Shown here one piece after another: positions 32,507 through 38,764 of a DNA stretch of 38,779 nt. The stretch is from Candidatus Aenigmatarchaeota archaeon. GTDB lineage: Archaea > Aenigmatarchaeota > Aenigmatarchaeia > GW2011-AR5 > JACRMX01. Both the position numbers and the translations under genes were made by a program. The stretch covers positions 1 to 38,779 of the forward strand of contig JAGVVW010000050.1 of the NCBI GenBank assembly GCA_018304635.1, read 5' to 3'. How positions within the stretch are numbered: the stretch's first letter is position 1; each line of letters starts with the position of its first letter. The notes beneath the pieces are model-generated. The model was not told the DNA's origin, did no database searches, and saw only the letters and a program-made list of their open reading frames with translations.

Positions 32507-33199
32507 ATGGTAGCAAAACCACTTCCGTATACTACGGAACAAAAGAGAGAACTCAGAAGAGAACAGTTCAGGCCTTATCTTAGAATTAGTCCTGACAAAC
32601 CAGAATGGTATGCAACTGTAAGTGATATAGCCGTGAGAATAAGCAATGGAACTGCATACAAGAATATATTAAACATAATTGAAGATCTCGATATAGCTGA
32701 AGAATATAGAAACATGTTAACTGCTCAGGCAATTGCACTTTCTGCAAAGCAGAAGGGTAAACGCACTCATATGTATCCTTCAACCGATGCTGTAACAAAA
32801 GCTGCATATAATTATACAAATGATAATACAGTTGCTGATTTATCTGGGCGTGTTTACGAGTTGCCTGATGTTCTAAACTTATCTGATTATAGAAAGAAAA
32901 ATCCAGAACCTGATATGGAACCGACAGAAACAGAATCTCTTGGAATTATTAATGACAGAAAAGTTGGAATTTATAGAAATCAAAAAAATGCTGCTGGAGA
33001 TAGTGGCGTGGAATACTGGAATGAAAATGATCTGAGATACTATAATGAACTTCAAGCAAGACAATATCATTATAATTACAGGGGTCATGTTGAACCGCAA
33101 AACAGGACTTCAGAATACAAAAGAGCTGAAAACAGGCAGCCGTGGTACAAATGGAACAGCATTAAAGCCGGTTTCAGAAAGCTATTTGGAAGGGAATGA
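32507..33199 (+). CDS. hydrophilic protein, function unknown
   Basis: 230 aa, without membrane segments. Residues ~30-95 look like a helix-turn-helix-bearing region (YATVSDIAVRISNGTAYKNILNIIEDLDIAEEYRNML). The rest is low in hydrophobics and rich in Tyr, Asn, Glu and Arg (RYYNELQARQYHYNYRG), probably disordered. TATA-like GTTATATATAAATATG sits directly at the start, so translation may begin near the 5' end of a longer leader. No family is recognised. Confidence 0.6.
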   Translation: MVAKPLPYTTEQKRELRREQFRPYLRISPDKPEWYATVSDIAVRISNGTAYKNILNIIEDLDIAEEYRNMLTAQAIALSAKQKGKRTHMYPSTDAVTKAAYNYTNDNTVADLSGRVYELPDVLNLSDYRKKNPEPDMEPTETESLGIINDRKVGIYRNQKNAAGDSGVEYWNENDLRYYNELQARQYHYNYRGHVEPQNRTSEYKRAENRQPWYKWNSIKAGFRKLFGRE

Positions 33200-33209
33200 T
33201 GAATTTCTT

Positions 33210-33323
33210 GTGGAGGCGAAGGATAAAATATATCAAAGAGATTATGATACAGCGAATTGGGCGTATTATTCCGAGCTTCATCAAAAGCATCTTGAATGGG
33301 CACGCCAAAATATTTTAGGATAG
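33210..33323 (+). CDS. short downstream frame, possible frameshifted tail of previous gene
   Basis: 37 aa from GTG at 33210 (MEAKDKIYQRDYDTANWAYYSELHQKHLEWARQNILG). Its Tyr/Asn/Gln-rich composition matches the end of the 230-aa protein 11 bp upstream in another frame. It may be a separate small protein or the original C-terminus cut off by a frameshift near 33.15-33.2 kb. The longer track ORF (33045 start) overlaps the upstream gene and is not supported before this point. Confidence 0.4.
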   Translation: MEAKDKIYQRDYDTANWAYYSELHQKHLEWARQNILG

Positions 33324-33411
33324 GCTTTTTGGGTACAATCATCTGATTCTTTAAAATTTATATTCTTATTCAAGAATAATAGTATATTGCAAATTGTATC
33401 CGTAATAATTA

Positions 33412-33419
33412 TATATAAA
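33412..33419 (+). promoter_or_regulatory. TATA box of the tRNA-Gly gene
   Basis: TATATAAA lies 27-34 bp before position 1 of tRNA-Gly, the expected spacing for archaeal transcription start close to the mature 5' end. Confidence 0.55.
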
Positions 33420-33445
33420 CTATGCAATTATTCATAAATAAACTT

Positions 33446-33729
33446 GCGGTGGTAGTCTAGACATCCTTTTTCTTTTTAAAAGAAAAAGCATGTATGGAAA
33501 AAGAAAATTTTGACTGTTTAACTAAATATTAAATATAGAAGAAGGATAAGACAATGGTCAGGATACAGCCTTGCCAAGGCTGTGACCCGGGTTCAAAAAA
33601 GCCTTTCTTTCGGAAAAACGATGACATGCTTCGCGTGTCTTTTCGTTGATGAAAGAAATCCTTGGGAAAGAAATAAAAACAAGGATTGACATATAATACT
33701 GTCAGGCTATGAAATTCCCGGCCATCGCA
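33446..33729 (+). tRNA. tRNA-Gly (GCC) interrupted by two introns
   Basis: Acceptor GCGGTGG (33446-33452) pairs with CCATCGC (33722-33728; one G-U), and A73 is at 33729. The D-arm GTCT (33455-33458) meets GGAT (33561-33564). Anticodon stem CAGCC/GGCTG encloses TTGCCAA, anticodon GCC. The T-stem is CCGGG (33587-33591) with CCCGG (33717-33721), and the loop is TTCAAA plus T. About 90 nt interrupt the D-loop (~33461-33554, inner stem ATCCTT/AAGGAT and hairpin CTTTTTC...GAAAAAG). 118 nt interrupt the T-loop (33598-33715, with stems AGCC/GGCT, TTTCTTTC/GAAAGAAA and AATCCTTG/CAAGGATT). The anticodon loop itself is uninterrupted. Confidence 0.88.
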
Positions 33730-33737
33730 TTGCTGCC

Positions 33738-33809
33738 CTTTCTTTTTCGTAAAGCCATGATGCACCTTGAAAAATGTTTCAAGTGCATCTTACGTTTTTG
33801 AAAAGAAAG
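33738..33809 (+). other. 27-bp interrupted hairpin directly after tRNA-Gly
   Basis: Nested pairs: CTTTCTTTT/AAAAGAAAG (9 bp), CGTAA/TTACG (5), GATGCAC/GTGCATC (7) and TTGAAA/TTTCAA (6), with small bulges and an AATG loop. It starts 8 nt after the tRNA 3' end. The CCCTTTCTTTTTCG start and the following AAAGAAAAGAAA resemble the tRNA introns in this window, but no further tRNA exon follows. It may be a trailer-processing element, a stand-alone structured RNA, or a stray intron copy. Confidence 0.7.
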
Positions 33810-33894
33810 TGTAAGTTGCTCAAAGAAAAGAAATAATTGGCAATTCCAATGCTATCAGATTGATTTTGCTAAACATAACAGGACGGTATAATCC

Positions 33895-34515
33895 ATGGTA
33901 TTTTCAGAGATAATGACTATTCTTGGCGGATTTGCATTGTTATTGATAACGTCTTTTGGTTATATTGGCATTTTTTTTCTCATGGTACTGGAAAGCATGA
34001 TATTCCCGATGCCGTCTGAACTTGTAATGCCGTTTGCGGGGTTTGCTGCATCACAGGGTAGTCTTGATTTTATGCTTGTCATTATATCCAGTACATTAGG
34101 CAGTATTGTTGGCTCACTTTTGTCATATTATATGGGTATGAAAGGCGGCCACTATTTTATCAAAAAATATGGTAAGTATTTTATGATAGAAGAACATGTG
34201 CTGGATAAAACAGAGAATATATTCAAAAGAAAAGGCGGGCGGGCAGTTCTGATAAGCAGATTTATCCCAGCAGTACGCCATGTAATTTCAATATTTGCCG
34301 GAATCGGAAAAATGGATATCAAGAAATTTATAGTGTATACAATAATCGGTGCAGCAGCATGGAATACCTTTCTTGCATATATCGGATTTGAGCTTGGTCA
34401 GCATTGGAATATTGTAAGACAATATACAGAACCGATATCACTGATAGTAGTGATAATCATTGTATTATTTGTTGTTTATTTTTATTTTAAGCATTTCAGA
34501 AAAAAAGAAAAGTAA
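33895..34515 (+). CDS. DedA-family membrane protein
   Basis: 206 aa with the DedA/SNARE-associated (VTT) pattern. FFLMVLESMIFPMPSELVMPFAGF has the conserved E and P residues. SSTLGSIVGSLLSYYMGMKGG is the G-rich helix, and RFIPAVRHVISIFAGIGKMDIKKF is the conserved arginine region. About five to six membrane helices and a basic tail are present. Bacterial members act as lipid-carrier flippases and in membrane homeostasis; the archaeal role is unproven. Confidence 0.9.
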   Translation: MVFSEIMTILGGFALLLITSFGYIGIFFLMVLESMIFPMPSELVMPFAGFAASQGSLDFMLVIISSTLGSIVGSLLSYYMGMKGGHYFIKKYGKYFMIEEHVLDKTENIFKRKGGRAVLISRFIPAVRHVISIFAGIGKMDIKKFIVYTIIGAAAWNTFLAYIGFELGQHWNIVRQYTEPISLIVVIIIVLFVVYFYFKHFRKKEK

Positions 34516-34574
34516 AATATTATAGTGGGTTCGAATCTGCTTAAAATTATGATAATATCAAAGGGGGTGTAAAA

Positions 34575-35162
34575 ATGAATTCTCTGCCTATGACAAGAGA
34601 AGATGCTGTTAATTTGCTGAAAAGCATGCCGCAGACAGATTCTGACATGAATCACTATTTAGAAACAGAGTCCATTATGAGAATTTTGGCTGAAAAATTC
34701 AATGAAGATGCTGAATACTGGGGCATGGTGGGCTTGCTTCATGATGTTGACTGGTCATCAACAAGAGATAACCCAAAAGAACATTGCATTAAAGCAGCAG
34801 ATATTCTGAAAACCAGAGGATTTGATAATGTCTTTATAGAAAATGTGCAATCCCACGGATATGGCTATGATGGAATTCCGGCATTCAAAAACAGAAAAAG
34901 AAACTCAAAAATACAGTATGCTCTTGTTGCTGCTGAGACCGTAACTGGAGTAATTTATGCATATGCATTAATGCGGGGGAAAAATATTTCTGATATGGAA
35001 GTCAAAGGGCTGAAGAAAAAATTCATTGATAAAAGTTTTGCTGCTAATTGCAGCAGAGAATTAGTCAGAGAAATAGAAACAACTGGCTTGTCTCTGGATG
35101 AATTTTTTGCTTTATCTATAATGGCTGTTAAAAAAATAAAAGACCAGATCGGTCTGAAATAA
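34575..35162 (+). CDS. HD-domain phosphohydrolase
   Basis: 195 aa. The metal-binding series is visible as H at MNHYLETE, then GLLHDVDW (the HD pair) and a later ENVQSHGYGYDG histidine. These match small HDIG-type hydrolases related to nucleotidases. Substrate unknown. AAGGGGGTG directly precedes the ATG at 34575. The C-terminal helical part carries AAETVTGVIYAYAL and a KKFIDKSFAANCSR segment common in this group. Confidence 0.82.
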   Translation: MNSLPMTREDAVNLLKSMPQTDSDMNHYLETESIMRILAEKFNEDAEYWGMVGLLHDVDWSSTRDNPKEHCIKAADILKTRGFDNVFIENVQSHGYGYDGIPAFKNRKRNSKIQYALVAAETVTGVIYAYALMRGKNISDMEVKGLKKKFIDKSFAANCSRELVREIETTGLSLDEFFALSIMAVKKIKDQIGLK

Positions 35163-35217
35163 AACATTATGCAATTCAGGCAACTTAAACTTTTAAACTT
35201 GCAATACAAATATTAAT

Positions 35218-35649
35218 ATGATATTTTCAGGAAAAAGGGATGATATGCACGAAATAAAGAGAAATATTATGATGGATGATGAGGAAATTGCCCAGTTGCA
35301 GGATGTGCCTGTAAATACAGCTCCTTTATTTGTTAAAATAGAACGGTATCAGGATGTCATAACTCATGTTAATGACATGCGGACATTTATTTCCGGGCTG
35401 AAGCACATTTTCACTTTAATGAGTGAGATTGAAAATATACGAACTGATACGCTGAAAATTATGCGTGCCAGCGTACAGAGGCTTGAACGCAGCGTGTCAG
35501 AATTGGATAGTATGATGCTCAGACCTGGGGGCGTGCCGTTTACAGAACCTGTAAGACAGGGTAAAGAACTTGGAAATGTAGAAGACGCACTACTTGAACT
35601 GCAAAAACAACTTTCTGATTTGAGACGGGAACTGCAGGATGTTAGATAG
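35218..35649 (+). CDS. coiled-coil protein, function unknown
   Basis: 143 aa. The middle PLFVKIERYQDVITHVNDMRTFISGLKHIFTLM is followed by two heptad-rich helices (ASVQRLERSVSELDSMM; ALLELQKQLSDLRRELQ). No membrane segment or enzyme motif. The type resembles the coiled-coil proteins at 0.2-2.3 kb in general design but not in sequence. The ATG at 35247 is an alternative start. Function not inferred. Confidence 0.65.
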   Translation: MIFSGKRDDMHEIKRNIMMDDEEIAQLQDVPVNTAPLFVKIERYQDVITHVNDMRTFISGLKHIFTLMSEIENIRTDTLKIMRASVQRLERSVSELDSMMLRPGGVPFTEPVRQGKELGNVEDALLELQKQLSDLRRELQDVR

Positions 35650-35848
35650 AGCCTTTTTGGAGAAATAGTGTTGTTGAAATTCATGATTTTTCATCTATCA
35701 AAAACCCTCGGGAAAAATATCAGAATTGCAAAATTTCGGGTGAAAACTTCTGGAAGAGGCTGATTGATTCGATACGTTGCCCATTAAATTCTTTATTAAT
35801 TTAATTCGGGACTGTATTAACTACTATAAAGAGCGAATGCGATATTGA

Positions 35849-36135
35849 TTGCTGCCGAAGGCAGCAATATTTGCAAAGCATGGAATTGAAGGCTTGCAAG
35901 ACCTACCAAGACCCGGAAAGCCTTGTATCTATGGACATGATACACACACAGAATTCTTGTCGTTTGTAAAAGATGTCTACAAAAAATGGGGCAGAAAGAA
36001 AGAACTCCATTTCGTTATCGATAATTTTTCAGCACACAAACACAAGGATGTCATGAAATGGGTATTGAAAATTATAATGAAAAAGCAAAACCTTTTGCTT
36101 GGACATACCAAGGAAAACCGCTAAAAATTAATTAA
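35849..36135 (+). pseudogene. remnant of an IS630-family transposase
   Basis: Three typical pieces remain: KHGIEGLQDLPRPGKP (end of the N-terminal helix-turn-helix and linker), EFLSFVKDVYKKWGRKKELHFVIDNFSAHKHKDVMKWV (second catalytic Asp region of the DDE domain), and, in a different frame from 36067, IENYNEKAKPFAWTYQGKPL (C-terminal tail). The first catalytic Asp region and the block between the DDE strand and the tail are deleted, and there is a frameshift near 36065. Clear terminal inverted repeats were not found. It lies 28 bp from tRNA-Leu, consistent with insertion near a tRNA. Confidence 0.8.
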
Positions 36136-36162
36136 GGATTTTAGGGGACTATGTATTAGATA

Positions 36163-36505
36163 TGCGAGGGGCAGGAGTTTCACCACCAACCTTTTTTCGA
36201 GATCAAAGGTTGTGCCTACGAAAAAACGTTGACGAAAAATATATTATTATAATAATATTTTTCTAATGTTTTTCTTTCCGAGCACGCTTTCTTTTTACAA
36301 AAAGAAAGGGTGCTTTGAACCTGCGAACTCACTGAGAGACAGGATTTCTTATTTTTAATAGAAAACACAGAATATTGTTTTCTTTCCGTTCACGCTTTCT
36401 TTGATAAAGAAAGGGTGACTTGAGTCCTGCGCCTTTTTCTATAACTCTTTCCGTCAACGCTTTTTGCGAAGCAAAAAGAGTTGGACCAGACTTGGCTACC
36501 CTCGC
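36163..36505 (-). tRNA. tRNA-Leu (CAA) interrupted by three introns
   Basis: Acceptor GCGAGGG (36505-36499) pairs perfectly with CCCTCGC (36170-36164), and A73 is 36163. The D-stem GCC/GGC (36496-36494, 36433-36431) is split by ~47 nt in the D-loop. The anticodon stem is CAGGA (36429-36425) with TCCTG (36344-36340). The loop gives anticodon CAA (36422-36420), and a 73-nt intron (36418-36346) sits at the canonical 37/38 site. The long variable arm (TCTCTCAGTGAGTTC) fits a class II tRNA. The T-stem GCAGG/CCTGC is split by a 137-nt T-loop intron (36313-36177). ATAATTATA just upstream is the likely TATA box. Confidence 0.9.
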
Positions 36506-36642
36506 GATATAATTATTTGGGATGATATTTTTTAATGCATTAAAACCAATATAAAACAATGAAATCAGGGCTGAATTTATTTTTGGTAAAGACAATGAAT
36601 CAATTCAAGCCATGAAATTAGAGTGTGTTGATACCTTTTAAA

Positions 36643-37611
36643 CTATCTCTCGTCTTTCCAGTTACAAATATGGTCAAGAACTACGGTTGCATATGCACCC
36701 TTCGGTAGAGTAAATCTTAAGATGATATCATTATCACGAACTTCATAACTTATATCAGGATAAATCATAGGCATTCTCATGCTTCCGCGACACATTATAC
36801 CAAGTTTGTCAATCTTAAAGTTGCGCAAAGAAATTTTTTCTGCTTTCAGGATATCTGTGAGAATTCTGTCAAACTTTTTATTTCCTAATACGGTGTTATA
36901 GCCTGGCACGGACAATTCTTTACTGTTTAATAGCTTTAGCTGTTTTTTCAAATATTTTTTCAAAGCATTGTTGAACAGGAAAGACTGGTAAGCGTGAATA
37001 TAAAACTTTGTCAGATCTTTAGCAAAGACACTTTTTCCTGTTCTGATAATTTTTCTACCTATAATATGGTTTTTTTCGCTGAACCGCTGATTGCCAAAGA
37101 AGTTTGGTATTCCATTTCTGACTGATTTGATAATTTTGGGTAGTTTTTCTATGTCTGAACAATCATGCAGAGTTATTGTAAATTTGTTTCCCCGCAGGTC
37201 CCCGGGAGAGAGCTGGCCATGGACAAATTTGACAAAATTTAGTTTGAACCATGCATCTGAATTTTTGTAATCTGAATACATAGAAATGTTTTCGATGGCA
37301 TGTCTTTCCTTTATCAGACAACTTTCAGCTGCATTATTAATTTTATCTATTTTGATTGTAACATACTGCGATGTTACTGCTTTTTTGTCTTTCAGTCCTG
37401 CAAATCCGATGCTGCGCTGGAATTTCTTCTCAAGCTCTTTTATTACATCCATTGTGTTCATGTTTTGCTTTTTCAGCAGGAAAAGAGCATAATCGCCGCT
37501 GGATTTTTCAATGCCTTTTCCTGTTCGCTTATAGCTGTGAATGAATCGTTCAGAAAGAATTTCTTCAACTATAAAATCTTCGTATATTTTGAGTGTACCT
37601 GAAAACTTCAT
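36643..37611 (-). CDS. truD: tRNA pseudouridine synthase D
   Basis: 322 aa, compact for an archaeal TruD. It makes pseudouridine 13 in tRNA. The catalytic motif FAGLKDKKAVTSQY holds the active Asp. LRGNKFTITLHD and FFGNQRFSEKNHIIGRKII mark the TruD insertion domain, and FTLPKGAYATVVL the C-terminal synthase strand. The start is ATG at 37611. ATTTAAG ~25 bp upstream acts as TATA box, and this promoter plus the first codons are duplicated at 38184-38231. Confidence 0.92.
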   Translation of the reverse strand: MKFSGTLKIYEDFIVEEILSERFIHSYKRTGKGIEKSSGDYALFLLKKQNMNTMDVIKELEKKFQRSIGFAGLKDKKAVTSQYVTIKIDKINNAAESCLIKERHAIENISMYSDYKNSDAWFKLNFVKFVHGQLSPGDLRGNKFTITLHDCSDIEKLPKIIKSVRNGIPNFFGNQRFSEKNHIIGRKIIRTGKSVFAKDLTKFYIHAYQSFLFNNALKKYLKKQLKLLNSKELSVPGYNTVLGNKKFDRILTDILKAEKISLRNFKIDKLGIMCRGSMRMPMIYPDISYEVRDNDIILRFTLPKGAYATVVLDHICNWKDER

Positions 37612-37645
37612 AATTAACTCGGTTGATGAAAACTTAAATCATTTT
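37598..37645. repeat. 48-bp direct repeat, copy 1 (truD 5' end)
   Basis: Matches 38184-38231 at 45/48 positions in the same orientation. It contains the first codons of truD, its leader and TATA-like sequence, and reaches just past the hicA stop at 37639. With copy 2 it brackets the hicA-hicB pair. Confidence 0.9.
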
Positions 37646-37863
37646 TTCAGCAATTCTGTGAATTCTTCCTTTGTTATTTCAGCAGCCCGTAAAATTTGAA
37701 TCAGTGTTCCTTTTGCAATAGTCGCATGATTTGGTACAGTTAAAGGGGTTTTCGTAGGATGACGAAGATGGATATGACTTCCCCTCTGATTACGTATATA
37801 ATATCCACTCTTTGTCAAAACTTTCAAGACATCTTTAGAAGAAACAACAGGTAATTGTGTCAT
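37639..37863 (-). CDS. hicA: HicA-type mRNA interferase toxin
   Basis: 74 aa. The dsRBD-like HicA fold is visible: SSKDVLKVLTKSGYYIRNQRGSHIHLRHP with the catalytic His in GSHIH, then LTVPNHATIAKGTLIQILRAAEI. It is expected to bind and cleave mRNA when free of HicB. It overlaps hicB by 4 nt and lies second in the operon. The stop falls inside the duplicated truD 5' segment. Confidence 0.92.
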   Translation of the reverse strand: MTQLPVVSSKDVLKVLTKSGYYIRNQRGSHIHLRHPTKTPLTVPNHATIAKGTLIQILRAAEITKEEFTELLKK

Positions 37864-38081
37864 ATTTTGACACTCACTAATAATTCCTTTGAGTTCTTGT
37901 TTTTTGTTGTAATAGGTACACCATCTTCAGCCAGTGTTTCCAAATGTAACTCTATAGCCTCTTTGATATTCTCCACAGCTTCTTTTACAGTTTTCCCCTG
38001 AGAAATACATCCCGGAAGACTCGGGCACGTAGATGTTAACCATCCATCTTCACCATGCTCTAAAACTATCTTGAAATCCAT
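37860..38081 (-). CDS. hicB: HicB-type antitoxin
   Basis: 73 aa from ATG at 38081, which follows GGTGAGAATT; the track's GTG at 38090 overlaps that ribosome binding site. Partial RNase-H-like HicB fold: DFKIVLEHGEDGWLTSTCPSLPGCISQGKTVKEAVENIKEAIELHLE. It is short, without a C-terminal DNA-binding domain. Placing the antitoxin first keeps it ahead of hicA. The promoter region upstream is the copied truD leader. Confidence 0.9.
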   Translation of the reverse strand: MDFKIVLEHGEDGWLTSTCPSLPGCISQGKTVKEAVENIKEAIELHLETLAEDGVPITTKNKNSKELLVSVKI

Positions 38082-38183
38082 AATTCTCACCAGATGTTAT
38101 TTTGTCATAAATCTTTTTAAAGATAGGTGTTAATCGACAGCTTAATTGATTTCATTTTAAGCATGCAGATTTTGAAATCAATC

Positions 38184-38231
38184 CCTGAAAACTTCATAAT
38201 TAACTCGGTTACTGAAAACTTAAATGATTTT
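38184..38231. repeat. 48-bp direct repeat, copy 2 (duplicate truD 5' end)
   Basis: A 45/48 copy of 37598-37645. On the minus strand it gives ATTTAAG, then ATGAAGTTTTCAGG, a copy of the truD start that now runs into a 26-codon frame (MKFSGIDFKI...) ending before hicB. It may supply the hicBA promoter. Confidence 0.88.
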
Positions 38232-38256
38232 AAATTGCTGAATCCAATAGTTATTC

Positions 38257-38595
38257 ATGAAACAGGTAATTCTCATACGCGCAGACCTTAAAATGAGCAA
38301 AGGAAAAATAGCTAGCCAGGCATGCCATGCATGCCTTGGTGCTGTTGAAAAATCCAGTTCCTCTGATATTAGAAAATGGAAAACCGGCGGACAAAAAAAG
38401 GTTGTTCTGAAAGTCAATGGTTTGAGTGAGCTTGATGCGATAATCAAAAAAGCACGAAAAGAAGAAATAAAATTATGTATAATTGCAGATGCAGGCTTGA
38501 CAGAATTAGAGCCAGGAACTGTAACTGCAGCAGCTTTGGGTCCTGCTTCGGAAAAAAAGCTGGATCAAGTAACCGGGCACTTGAAGTTGCTGTAG
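38257..38595 (+). CDS. pth2: peptidyl-tRNA hydrolase 2
   Basis: 112 aa, standard length for the archaeal/eukaryotic Pth2 family that recycles peptidyl-tRNA. The sequence has the family order QVILIRADLKMSKGKIASQACHA (substrate-binding Lys and catalytic area), GGQKKVVLKVNG, CIIADAGLTELEPGTVTAAALGP and the end-strand LDQVTGHLKLL. It is divergent from the hicBA/truD unit. TTTAAAT in the repeat upstream may be its TATA box on this strand. Confidence 0.95.
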   Translation: MKQVILIRADLKMSKGKIASQACHACLGAVEKSSSSDIRKWKTGGQKKVVLKVNGLSELDAIIKKARKEEIKLCIIADAGLTELEPGTVTAAALGPASEKKLDQVTGHLKLL

Positions 38596-38715
38596 ATAGC
38601 TTTATATATGCGTTATATTTTTATACTTTATAGCTACTATTTAATAGTTAAATTATGGTGGTATTATGGATTCGAGACTAAAACCTGACTTCGCCACTTA
38701 GATAATAATTAAAGA

Positions 38716-38764
38716 AAGGTTATGCATCATGTATTCGAGGTGAAAACATGAAAAGCATAACCTT
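38716..38764 (+). promoter_or_regulatory. hairpin enclosing the start of the last gene
   Basis: AAGGTTATGC (38716-38725) is complementary to GCATAACCTT (38755-38764), a perfect 10-bp stem. The loop carries the ribosome binding site GAGGTGA and the ATG at 38748, and the 3' arm is codons 3-6. Folding could change start access. The preceding small frame MDSRLKPDFAT (38667-38702), after GGTGG, could be a leader peptide. Confidence 0.5.

Noticed and set aside
33598-33715. C/D box guide RNA inside tRNA-Gly intron 2 (TGATGA near 33647)
   Set aside because: No CTGA box D in the intron and the box C-like bases are part of an intron stem; the intron alone explains it.
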